From positions 1 to 36,731 of the forward strand of contig JAVWYO010000006.1 in assembly GCA_036661515.1 (NCBI GenBank): 36,731 nt of DNA, read 5' to 3'. The notes under the pieces are model-generated. The model was not told where the DNA came from, made no database searches, and saw only the letters and a list, made by a program, of their open reading frames with translations. Of this stretch, positions 25,928-33,326 are shown piece after piece (the stretch's first letter is position 1; each line of letters opens with the position of its first letter). Source of the stretch: HGM05232 sp036661515 (GTDB lineage Bacteria > Bacteroidota > Bacteroidia > Bacteroidales > Muribaculaceae). The position numbers were made by a program, and so were the translations under genes.

Positions 25928-27124
25928 TTAAAACTCTAAGTCGGCTCCTGTTATTTCATGCCAAGTTAGCCCTTGTTTGTTTAGTTGTTCCATAAAAGGG
26001 TCGGGATTAAATTCTTCAACATTATATACGCCCGGTTTCCTCCATTCTCCTTTTAGAAACATCATTGCACCTATCATCGCTGGCACACCAGTAGTGTAGC
26101 TTACCGCCTGCGCGCCAGTCTCTTTATACGCCGATTCATGGGAACAATTATTATAAATATAGTATGTGAGTGGTTTCCCATCTTTTCCTGTTCCGCTTAT
26201 GCGACAGCCAATAGAAGTTTCACCATGATAATTTGTACCGAGTTCTTTCGGATTTGGTAACACCGCTTTAAGAAATTGTATTGGAACGATTTCTTTACCT
26301 TCATATATTATAGGTTCAATGCTTGCCATGCCTATATTTTGAATAACGCGAAGATGAGTAAGATATTCTTGACCAAATGTCATCCAAAATCTTGCACGCT
26401 TTATCGAAGGATAATTTATAACAAGCGATTCAAGTTCTTCGTGATATAGAAGATATGATTCGCGTGCGCCAATATTAGGATAAGTGAGCGGTTGGTGTAT
26501 TTCTTGTGGCTCCGTTTCTATCCATTTTCCGTCTTGATAATATTTCCCTCGTTGAGTAATTTCACGGATATTTATTTCTGGATTAAAATTTGTAGCAAAA
26601 GCCTTTCCATGATTTCCTGCATTGCAATCGACAATGTCTAATGTACTCATTTCACTAAAATGATGCTTGGCGGCATGTGCCGTGAACACGCCCGATACTC
26701 CTGGGTCAAATCCACATCCAAGAATTGCTGTAAGTCCAGCTTTTTCAAATCTTTCTCGATATGCCCATTGCCATTTATATTCAAATTTTGCCTCATCTAA
26801 TGGCTCATAATTAGCCGTATCAAGATAGTTAACACCACATTCAAGACAGGCATCCATTATAGTGAGGTCTTGATAAGGAAGTGCAACATTTATTACTATG
26901 TCGGGGCGATGTTTCTTAAACAGCGCTACCAGTTGAGGAACGTTATCGGCATCGACAGAGTCGGTTGAAACGTTTGGTTTGCCAATAGCTTTGGCGAGTG
27001 CATCACATTTACTTTTGGTGCGTGATACAATAATAATTTCAGTAAAAACGTCAGAGTTCTGTGCGCATTTATGGGCAACTACTGTGCCTACGCCACCTGC
27101 TCCGATAATTAAAACTTTACTCAT
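25928..27124 (-). CDS. Saccharopine dehydrogenase-like; probable carboxynorspermidine/carboxyspermidine synthase
   Basis: This 398-residue NAD(P)H-dependent enzyme has an N-terminal Rossmann motif, VLIIGAGGVGTVVAHK (4-19). The block DTANYEPLDEAKFEYKWQW and the segment GCGFDPGVSGVFTAHAAKHH are typical of the carboxynorspermidine synthase group. Members condense aspartate semialdehyde with putrescine (or diaminopropane) to make carboxyspermidine. This is the spermidine route known in Bacteroides, with a separate decarboxylase that is not in this window. Classical lysine-pathway saccharopine dehydrogenases are less likely. It lies 32 bases after mgtE and probably ends the rsmA-mgtE transcript. 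Confidence 0.85.
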   Translation of the reverse strand: MSKVLIIGAGGVGTVVAHKCAQNSDVFTEIIIVSRTKSKCDALAKAIGKPNVSTDSVDADNVPQLVALFKKHRPDIVINVALPYQDLTIMDACLECGVNYLDTANYEPLDEAKFEYKWQWAYRERFEKAGLTAILGCGFDPGVSGVFTAHAAKHHFSEMSTLDIVDCNAGNHGKAFATNFNPEINIREITQRGKYYQDGKWIETEPQEIHQPLTYPNIGARESYLLYHEELESLVINYPSIKRARFWMTFGQEYLTHLRVIQNIGMASIEPIIYEGKEIVPIQFLKAVLPNPKELGTNYHGETSIGCRISGTGKDGKPLTYYIYNNCSHESAYKETGAQAVSYTTGVPAMIGAMMFLKGEWRKPGVYNVEEFNPDPFMEQLNKQGLTWHEITGADLEF

Positions 27125-27156
27125 TACTTAGTACTTATTTAAAAATTTATTTTTTA

Positions 27157-28530
27157 TTACATCATTGTTCCACCAAATGCTGATAATAGCGACCAACTAA
27201 TTGTCATATATATTAGCATTCCGATAATATCGTTTGTAATGGTGATAAAGGGACCTGTCGCAATAGCTGGGTCTATCTTTAACCTTTCAAGAGTAAGAGG
27301 GACCAGAGTCCCAAATATTGAGGCGAAGATAACGACAGCAAATAATGAAAGAGAAACCGCTGTGGTTGTTATATCGCGTGGTCCTAATCTGAAAAAGTTA
27401 TATACAAATACAAGCAATGAAATCATGCAAGCATTAATTAAGGCTCCACCAAGCTCCTTAAATAATTGCTTTGAAGAGTTGCGAATATCGAGTGAGCCAT
27501 TAGCCAATCCTTGTACAACGATTGCCGAAGATTGAATCCCAACATTTCCTCCTGTTCCTCCTATTAGAGGGATAAACAGTGCCATTGCTGGATTAACGGC
27601 AAATCCTGCTTCAAAATTACCCAAAATTACTGAGTTTGCAAGACCTCCAATCATGCCTATTATTAGCCATGGAAGTCGAGCTTTAGTTTGAGTAAACATG
27701 CTATCATCTGTTTCTACGTCGGCAGAAAGACCAGATGCTAATTGATATTCACGTTCATTCTGTTCACGCACTTGATCCATAATGTCATCGACAGTAATAC
27801 GCCCCACTAATCGTCCGATAGAGTCAACAACAGGCATTGCTACCAAGTCATATTTCTCAAAATCAAGGGCAACATCTTCAATTGGTGTATCAGTTTTAAC
27901 CGAGATTGGCTCCTTCTGCATCACGTGTTTAATTTTTGAAATAGAAGGATGCGTTATCATCTTTTTAAGCGGGAAAACGCCCCTTAATCGATTATCATTG
28001 TCAACGACATAGACATTAAAAATCTCGTCCATATCTTCAGCTTGGGCGCGCATTTGCTTTAGACATTCAGGCATACTCCAATTCTCATTTACGATAATCA
28101 TCTCAGTGCCCATAAGTCCACCAGCAGTGTCATCGGCATATTGTAGAAGGTCGATAATATCACCTGCCTGTTCAAAGTCATCGATATGTGATATTACTTC
28201 ATCTCGCACATCTTCGTCAAGCTCTTGAATAAGGTCAACAGCATCATCAGAATCCATGTGCTCGATAAATTGCTTTGCAATATCCTCTTTTGGCATATTA
28301 GCAAGCAATTTCTTACGGTCATCTTCATCGAGTTCCATAAGTACATCGGCAGCTGTTTCATCATCAAGCAACTTGTTTAGATATTCAGCTTGGTCAATGC
28401 TTAATTCTTGGAACAACTCTGCAATATCGGCAGGATGAAGATCTTTTAATATCTCCTTAGCAGCTTCGCTATCAGAACGAGCTACTATATCGGCGATATG
28501 TTCAATATATTCAGATGTATGTTCTTTCAT
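27157..28530 (-). CDS. mgtE: Magnesium transporter MgtE
   Basis: MgtE is a Mg2+ channel gated by its own cytosolic domains. The 457 residues show an acidic N-domain (about 1-130, with HPADIAELFQEL), two CBS domains (about 135-255) and five transmembrane helices in the last 180 residues. The pore-region motif IGGTGGNVGIQSSAI is intact. Its ATG overlaps the rsmA stop by one base, so the two are translationally coupled. Confidence 0.96.
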   Translation of the reverse strand: MKEHTSEYIEHIADIVARSDSEAAKEILKDLHPADIAELFQELSIDQAEYLNKLLDDETAADVLMELDEDDRKKLLANMPKEDIAKQFIEHMDSDDAVDLIQELDEDVRDEVISHIDDFEQAGDIIDLLQYADDTAGGLMGTEMIIVNENWSMPECLKQMRAQAEDMDEIFNVYVVDNDNRLRGVFPLKKMITHPSISKIKHVMQKEPISVKTDTPIEDVALDFEKYDLVAMPVVDSIGRLVGRITVDDIMDQVREQNEREYQLASGLSADVETDDSMFTQTKARLPWLIIGMIGGLANSVILGNFEAGFAVNPAMALFIPLIGGTGGNVGIQSSAIVVQGLANGSLDIRNSSKQLFKELGGALINACMISLLVFVYNFFRLGPRDITTTAVSLSLFAVVIFASIFGTLVPLTLERLKIDPAIATGPFITITNDIIGMLIYMTISWSLLSAFGGTMM

Positions 28531-29315
28531 TAATTTATTATCCGATTTTCACTAACTAAGTTAGTAAGTTCAACAAATTGAGCTACACTAAGTTGCTCAG
28601 GACGCTTGGTAAATAAGACGTTTTGGAGCGCTTTGGAATCCTTTGCAAAAAAACAATTTAAAGAATTGCGTATCGTCTTGCGACGTTGACCAAATGATGT
28701 CTTTATCACTGTTTTAAACAGCTTTTCGTCACACCCAAGTTCTGTGACATTATTTCGAACAAGTCTTATTACTCCCGATTTTACTTTTGGGGGGGGATTG
28801 AATACATGTTCAGGTACTGTAAATAAGTATTCAATATCATACCATGCTTGGAGCAATACCGATAATATACCGTAGGTTTTTGAACCAGGACCAGCAGCTA
28901 TGCGTTCAGCAACTTCTTTTTGTAACATTCCACTACAACACACCACTTGCTCTTTATAATCAAGCACCTTAAAGAATATTTGAGATGATATATTATAAGG
29001 ATAATTGCCTATGATGCAAAATTTACCAGAAAAGATTGTCTTTAAATCTAATTGAAGAAAATCCTCGCCAATTATGCTACCTGAAAGTTGTGGATAATTA
29101 ACATTAAGATAATCAACGCTTTCTCTGTCGAGCTCTACGACCTTTAGGTCTTTATGTTGCTCAAGGAGAAATTGCGTGAGTACTCCCATTCCAGGACCTA
29201 CTTCAATTACTGGCACACCTTGGTATTCCGATAGAGTATCAGCAATATCCTTTGCTATTTGTAGGTCGGTTAAGAAATGTTGCCCAAGAGCCTTTTTTGG
29301 CGTTACCTGTCGCAT
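28530..29315 (-). CDS. rsmA: 16S rRNA dimethyladenosine transferase
   Basis: RsmA (KsgA) dimethylates two adjacent adenosines near the 3' end of 16S rRNA, a late checkpoint in 30S assembly. The 261 residues have the start KKALGQHFLTD (7-17), the SAM motif VIEVGPGMGVLTQFL (36-50), and the catalytic motif GNYPYNISSQI (103-113; NYPY in place of the common NLPY). mgtE follows with a one-base overlap. A leader of about 100 bases with a strong hairpin is predicted if the promoter is at 29422-29429. Confidence 0.97.
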   Translation of the reverse strand: MRQVTPKKALGQHFLTDLQIAKDIADTLSEYQGVPVIEVGPGMGVLTQFLLEQHKDLKVVELDRESVDYLNVNYPQLSGSIIGEDFLQLDLKTIFSGKFCIIGNYPYNISSQIFFKVLDYKEQVVCCSGMLQKEVAERIAAGPGSKTYGILSVLLQAWYDIEYLFTVPEHVFNPPPKVKSGVIRLVRNNVTELGCDEKLFKTVIKTSFGQRRKTIRNSLNCFFAKDSKALQNVLFTKRPEQLSVAQFVELTNLVSENRIIN

Positions 29316-29355
29316 AGTAGTGAAAGCTTTAATTAATAAAGTATATCCTAATGTC

Positions 29356-29375
29356 TCTCATTTAGAAAAATGAGA
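29356..29375. repeat. Hairpin in the rsmA leader
   Basis: TCTCATTT (29356-29363) and AAATGAGA (29368-29375) form a perfect 8-base stem with a 4-base loop. It would lie in the untranslated leader of rsmA mRNA, about 40 bases before the ATG. No T-run follows on the minus strand, so a terminator is unlikely. Confidence 0.6.
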
Positions 29376-29406
29376 TTGCTATTGCGTCAAAACGGATAAA
29401 ATCTCG

Positions 29407-29429
29407 TATCTTTGCAACTCACAAAGATA
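29407..29429. promoter_or_regulatory. Symmetric overlapping divergent promoters (rsmA / flippase-like gene)
   Basis: TATCTTTG at 29407-29414 is an exact -7 box for the plus strand. CAAAGATA at 29422-29429 is its perfect inverse and an exact -7 box for the minus strand. Seven bases separate them. The predicted starts of the two transcripts fall between or within the boxes, so the polymerases should exclude each other. A TTG at 29382-29384 is a possible -33 for the plus promoter (22-base spacer). None is clear for the minus promoter. Confidence 0.6.
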
Positions 29430-29437
29430 ATAAAATT

Positions 29438-30511
29438 TTGGGAAACGATACATTGAAAAAAATACTTGGAAACGTTGCAAAATATATCATACCTTTAGCC
29501 ATCGGTGTGGGGTTATTTTATTTCTTATGCAAGAACGTTGATGTAGAACAAATGAAAGAGATAATGCGCACCAATGTCAACTATTGGTGGATAGGATTAG
29601 CTCTCGTTATAAGCGTCTTTAGCCACATCTTTAGAGCACTAAGGTGGAGGCTACAGTTGCGTGCGCTCAATATTGATGCGCCACTAAGTGCATTGATAAA
29701 TTCTATTTTTGGGACTTATGCTGTCAATCTGGCATTCCCTCGCCTTGGAGAAGTGTGGCGCTCTGGCTATATTGCCGATAGGCAAAAGGCCTCTTTTACT
29801 ACGGTATTTGGGTCAATGGTTGCCGATAGATTGTCAGATTCTGTAACTGTATTACTACTTACGGTATTTACATTCTTTATCGCTCAAGATGCTTTTTATA
29901 CGTTTCTAAATACTTATCCACAAATTAAAGATGGACTTTGGAACATACTTGTGTCGCCATGGGTTTGGATTATGCTTATCGCAATCATTGGAGCATTCAT
30001 GTGGTTATTTATACACAAAACTTCAAATGCTACAATAAACAAGGTGAAACTTATGGTTCATAATCTGTGGGACGGATTTTATTCTATCACAAAGATGAGC
30101 GGTAAATGGTGGTTCGTATTCTATACATTTCTAATATGGGGGTGCTATTTTGTTCAGCTATACGTTGCATTTTATGCTTTCCCTTATACTGAAGACCTTG
30201 GACTTAAAGCGGCACTTGTGTGCTTTGTGCTTAGTAGTATAAGCATGGGGATTCCTACTAATGGTGGACTCGGTGCATGGCATATTGCTATAATATTTGG
30301 ACTGTCACTCTACGGCATTGGACATAATTTCTCGCCATCTGGCCCATTTGATGCACAAGCATCTACATTTGCTATGGTAGTGTGGGGCGCGCAGACGTTG
30401 CTTCTTATAGCTCTTGGAATATATGCCTTCATATATATTGCTATCGATAAGAACTTTATTAAGAAAGGAAAAGTTTTTGTTAGGACAACTGGAACAAAGA
30501 TGAAACTATAA
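29438..30511 (+). CDS. Lysylphosphatidylglycerol synthase-type (flippase-like) membrane protein
   Basis: This is a membrane protein of about 355 residues with around eight helices. It belongs to the family named for the N-terminal flippase-like domain of MprF (LPG_synthase_TM). Characteristic blocks are SHIFRALRWRLQL, YAVNLAFPRLGEVWRSGYIA and GGLGAWHIAII. No C-terminal synthase domain is present, so it would move or bind a lipid rather than aminoacylate it; the substrate is unknown. There is no ATG start: both TTG at 29438 and TTG at 29453 (giving MKKILGNV) are possible. The second looks more like relatives. Promoter at 29407-29414. Confidence 0.85.
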   Translation: MGNDTLKKILGNVAKYIIPLAIGVGLFYFLCKNVDVEQMKEIMRTNVNYWWIGLALVISVFSHIFRALRWRLQLRALNIDAPLSALINSIFGTYAVNLAFPRLGEVWRSGYIADRQKASFTTVFGSMVADRLSDSVTVLLLTVFTFFIAQDAFYTFLNTYPQIKDGLWNILVSPWVWIMLIAIIGAFMWLFIHKTSNATINKVKLMVHNLWDGFYSITKMSGKWWFVFYTFLIWGCYFVQLYVAFYAFPYTEDLGLKAALVCFVLSSISMGIPTNGGLGAWHIAIIFGLSLYGIGHNFSPSGPFDAQASTFAMVVWGAQTLLLIALGIYAFIYIAIDKNFIKKGKVFVRTTGTKMKL

Positions 30512-30535
30512 TTGTTAAAATAATATTTATAACAA

Positions 30536-31036
30536 ATGCCTAATGATGATTTTGATGACTATTTTGATGGGCCTGATATAGAGGAAAAACCAATAGAAAA
30601 GCCTGTCGAAGATCCCTTATCTCCAAAATTAGATGTAGATGAGGATACTATGGTGGTTGAAAAAAGGCCATTGCATAAAATAATGATTTGGACTGCAATA
30701 ATAGCAATAATTGCTATTATGATATGGGGATATTTGAGATATTTTGACCCTTATGTTAGTGATGCGCAAACTACGGGATATGTTATTAGAGTGGAAAAGC
30801 GTGGAACAATTTTTAAAACTTATGAGGGTGAAATGATTTCTGAATTTGCTATTCAAGACACTTCTAAAATATATCAACGCGACTTCTCATTCTCATTTGA
30901 TAATGATTCTCTTGCACAAGACGCAATGAAGTTGCAAGGTTCAGGTAAAAAAATAACACTAAAATATAAAAAATTTAGTGGCGTAATTCCCTGGAGAGGT
31001 GCAAGTAAATGTATAATTACAGGCATTGAAAGATGA
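30536..31036 (+). CDS. Conserved single-pass membrane protein, function unknown
   Basis: This 166-residue protein has a very acidic, proline-rich cytoplasmic N-terminus (about 1-45), one transmembrane helix (about 47-66), and an extracytoplasmic beta-rich domain containing TTGYVIRVEKRGTIFKTYEG. It ends in GVIPWRGASKCIITGIE, a pattern I have seen in uncharacterised Bacteroidales proteins. I cannot assign a function. It follows the flippase-like gene by 24 bases and may be its partner. A weak hairpin follows. Confidence 0.75.
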   Translation: MPNDDFDDYFDGPDIEEKPIEKPVEDPLSPKLDVDEDTMVVEKRPLHKIMIWTAIIAIIAIMIWGYLRYFDPYVSDAQTTGYVIRVEKRGTIFKTYEGEMISEFAIQDTSKIYQRDFSFSFDNDSLAQDAMKLQGSGKKITLKYKKFSGVIPWRGASKCIITGIER

Positions 31037-31042
31037 GAATTT

Positions 31043-31061
31043 ATATAGCTTTTTGCTATAT
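31043..31061 (+). terminator. Weak hairpin between the membrane protein gene and tyrS
   Basis: ATATAGC and GCTATAT form a 7-base perfect stem with a T5 loop, followed by CATTTTT. It may be a weak terminator. Its loop and right arm also contain the -33 element of the tyrS promoter. Confidence 0.4.
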
Positions 31062-31082
31062 CATTTTTAAGTCGTAACTTTG
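31052..31082 (+). promoter_or_regulatory. tyrS promoter
   Basis: TTTG (31052-31055), a 19-base spacer and TAACTTTG (31075-31082) fit the Bacteroidota consensus fully. The tyrS ATG is at 31112, giving a leader of about 25 bases. Confidence 0.75.
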
Positions 31083-31111
31083 TATAATTACAATAAATAA
31101 AAGATAAATCG

Positions 31112-32407
31112 ATGAATTTTGTAGAGGAACTCCAATGGCGTGGCATGGTTCATAGTATTATGCCGGGAACAGAAGAACAACTAAATAAAGAAATGACAAC
31201 GGCGTATGTGGGAATTGATCCTACTGCCGATTCTCTTCATATTGGGCATCTTGTAAGTATAATGATGCTTAAGCATTTTCAACGTGCTGGGCATCGCCCT
31301 TTAGTGCTCGTTGGTGGTGCTACGGGTATGATTGGTGACCCATCTCTAAAATCGCAAGAGCGAAAATTGCTCGATGAGGCTACTCTTCGTCATAATCAAG
31401 AAGCTATAAAAAAGCAACTTGCGCATTTTCTTGACTTTGATAGCGATGCACCAAATCATGCAGAGATGGTGAATAACTATGATTGGATGAAAGATTTTAC
31501 ATTCCTCGATTTTATTCGAGATATTGGAAAGCACATCACAGTTAATTATATGATGGCAAAAGACTCTGTAAAAAAACGCCTTTCGGGCGATGCTCAACAA
31601 GGGATGTCATTTACAGAATTTTCTTATCAACTCGTTCAAGGATTTGACTATCTTCATCTTTTTAAAGAGAAAAATTGCCGTCTCCAAATGGGGGGCTCTG
31701 ATCAATGGGGAAATATCACCACTGGTACCGAACTTATACGCCGTGTAACAGGTGAAGGCGAAGCATTTGCTTTGACATGCCCACTTATCACAAAGGCTGA
31801 CGGTGGAAAATTTGGAAAAACTGAATCAGGTAACGTTTGGCTTGATGCTAATTACACATCACCATATACATTCTATCAATTTTGGTTGAATGTTAGTGAT
31901 GATGATGCCGAAAAATATATTAAAATTTTCACAGATCTTTCAAAAGAAGAAATCGAAAATTTAGTAGCAGAGCAAAAGGCCGATGCAGCGCAACGTCCAC
32001 TTCAAAAACGCCTTGCTAAAGAGATTACAACGATGGTTCATTCGGCACACGACTATGAGGCAGCAGTAGAAGCATCACAAATACTTTTCTCGAACAACGC
32101 TCAAGAAATACTTCATCGCGTTGATGAAAACATGCTTTTATCTGTATTTGAGGGTGTACCTCAATATGAAGTGCCAGCTACGGTTATTGCAAATGGAATA
32201 CAGTTGATTGATTTGTTAACAGAGCATGCACCAGTCTTTGCTTCTAAGGGTGAAATGCGTAAACTAACGCAAGGTGGAGGCGTTTCTATCAATAAAGTGA
32301 AAATTACTGATTCATCAATCACTATCGATAACTCTCACTTTCTCAACGGAAAATACATTTTGGCGCAACGTGGAAAGAAAAATTATTACCTAATTATCGC
32401 AAAATAG
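31112..32407 (+). CDS. tyrS: Tyrosyl-tRNA synthetase
   Basis: This class I aminoacyl-tRNA synthetase charges tRNA-Tyr. The 431 residues carry the HIGH motif HIGH (43-46) after IDPTADSL, the tyrosine-binding region MGGSDQWGNIT (193-203), and the KMSKS equivalent KFGKT (233-237). A C-terminal S4 RNA-binding domain covers about 365-431. It has its own promoter. The following tRNA is tRNA-Gln, not tRNA-Tyr, so there is no cognate link. Confidence 0.98.
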   Translation: MNFVEELQWRGMVHSIMPGTEEQLNKEMTTAYVGIDPTADSLHIGHLVSIMMLKHFQRAGHRPLVLVGGATGMIGDPSLKSQERKLLDEATLRHNQEAIKKQLAHFLDFDSDAPNHAEMVNNYDWMKDFTFLDFIRDIGKHITVNYMMAKDSVKKRLSGDAQQGMSFTEFSYQLVQGFDYLHLFKEKNCRLQMGGSDQWGNITTGTELIRRVTGEGEAFALTCPLITKADGGKFGKTESGNVWLDANYTSPYTFYQFWLNVSDDDAEKYIKIFTDLSKEEIENLVAEQKADAAQRPLQKRLAKEITTMVHSAHDYEAAVEASQILFSNNAQEILHRVDENMLLSVFEGVPQYEVPATVIANGIQLIDLLTEHAPVFASKGEMRKLTQGGGVSINKVKITDSSITIDNSHFLNGKYILAQRGKKNYYLIIAK

Positions 32408-32417
32408 TAATAAAATG

Positions 32418-32449
32418 TTTGCGTATATTTAGAAATAGCAATATCTTTG
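32418..32449 (+). promoter_or_regulatory. Promoter of tRNA-Gln
   Basis: TTTG (32418-32421), a 20-base spacer and TATCTTTG (32442-32449) form a consensus promoter. Transcription should start near 32455, leaving a 5' leader of about 32 bases for RNase P to remove. Confidence 0.8.
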
Positions 32450-32486
32450 CATCGCTTTTAAGACGAAGAGTCTTTAAGTGTAGGAT

Positions 32487-32557
32487 TGTCTTATGGTGTA
32501 ATGGTAGCACTGCAGTTTTTGGTACTGCCTGTCTAGGTTCGAATCCTGGTAAGACAA
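32487..32557 (+). tRNA. tRNA-Gln (anticodon TTG)
   Basis: A 71-base cloverleaf: acceptor arms TGTCTTA (32487-32493) and TAAGACA (32550-32556) with discriminator A at 32557; a D-arm with AATGGTAG; anticodon stem GCAGT/ACTGC with loop TTTTGGT and anticodon TTG at 32519-32521; and T-loop TTCGAAT between AGG and CCT. CCA is not encoded. The U1-A72 pair is usual for bacterial tRNA-Gln. Confidence 0.95.
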
Positions 32558-32560
32558 CAT

Positions 32561-32593
32561 AAAAATAGCTAACTCATCGAGTTAGCTATTTTT
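32561..32593 (+). terminator. Intrinsic terminator of tRNA-Gln
   Basis: AAAAATAGCTAACTC (32561-32575) and GAGTTAGCTATTTTT (32579-32593) form a perfect 15-base stem with a 3-base loop, ending in T5. It starts 3 bases after the mature tRNA. Confidence 0.92.
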
Positions 32594-32624
32594 ATTACAC
32601 TATATAACATCATTAATTTTTTAC

Positions 32625-32655
32625 TTTGTTATTTAGTACAAACATACTACCTTTG
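32625..32655 (+). promoter_or_regulatory. tsaE promoter, predicted to give a leaderless mRNA
   Basis: TTTG (32625-32628), a 19-base spacer and TACCTTTG (32648-32655) fit the consensus fully. Only 5 bases (CTATT) separate the box from the ATG at 32661, so the start of transcription should be at or next to the A of the ATG. Confidence 0.75.
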
Positions 32656-32660
32656 CTATT

Positions 32661-33089
32661 ATGAAAACAATAAAAATTACATCTCTTGATAAGATAGGCG
32701 AAGCTGCTCATGAGTTTGTTTCGCTTATGGACGATTACACCATTTTTGCTTTTTATGGCGAAATGGGTGCAGGCAAAACGACATTCATCAAAGCCCTTTG
32801 TTCGGAACTTGGAGTGGTGGATATAACAAATTCTCCTTCGTTTTCTATTATAAATGAATATCGCTCCGACACAACAGCCGAATTGATATATCATTTCGAT
32901 TGCTATCGCTTAAACAGTGAAGCTGAGGCTTGTGAAATTGGTGTTGAGGATTATTTCGATTCTGGTGCCTTATGCCTTATCGAATGGCCTGAAAGAATAA
33001 CAGATCTTCTTCCCGAAGATGCCGTAAGAGTGGATATTGTGGAGCAAGATGATAGCTCTCGACTCATGACTGTGACAATACCACAATAG
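32661..33089 (+). CDS. tsaE: tRNA threonylcarbamoyladenosine biosynthesis ATPase TsaE
   Basis: TsaE is the small ATPase that works with TsaB and TsaD to make t6A37 in ANN-decoding tRNAs. The 142 residues have a Walker A motif, GEMGAGKTT (33-41), the conserved NSPSFSIINEY, YHFDCYRL, and the late CLIEWPERI. All are standard for the family. The start agrees with relatives and lies at the predicted transcription start. Two short-gap genes (6 bases each) follow: an Imm17-like protein and birA. Confidence 0.97.
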   Translation: MKTIKITSLDKIGEAAHEFVSLMDDYTIFAFYGEMGAGKTTFIKALCSELGVVDITNSPSFSIINEYRSDTTAELIYHFDCYRLNSEAEACEIGVEDYFDSGALCLIEWPERITDLLPEDAVRVDIVEQDDSSRLMTVTIPQ

Positions 33090-33095
33090 AGTGAG

Positions 33096-33320
33096 ATGAC
33101 TCATTTTACAGGTACTATAATAATATCAATTATATTTTGTTTTGCTGGCTTTTTGTCGCTACTTGCTGCTGTGTGCAATTGGGATTGGTTTTTTAAAAGT
33201 CAAAATGCAATGATGCTCACAGGGCGGTTTAAGCGGCGCACTGCTCGTATCGTCTATTTTGTGCTTGGGTGCCTAATACTAATAATGGCAACAATTAACG
33301 CATCACCATTATTCAATTAA
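33096..33320 (+). CDS. Small two-helix membrane protein, Imm17-like
   Basis: This 74-residue protein has two transmembrane helices (about 7-28 and 50-68) joined by a short loop with CNWDWFFKSQNA and GRFKRRTARIVYF. The WDWFF and ARI-Y patterns resemble the Imm17 family, named from polymorphic-toxin immunity proteins. Here it lies between tsaE and birA with 6-base gaps and no toxin is present, so a housekeeping role is more likely. The family call is from memory of the pattern; the function is unknown. Confidence 0.72.
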   Translation: MTHFTGTIIISIIFCFAGFLSLLAAVCNWDWFFKSQNAMMLTGRFKRRTARIVYFVLGCLILIMATINASPLFN

Positions 33321-33326
33321 ATTATT

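Noticed and set aside
33096..33320. Toxin-immunity locus suggested by the Imm17-like protein
   Set aside because: No toxin, secretion marker or repeat is present; neighbours are tsaE and birA.
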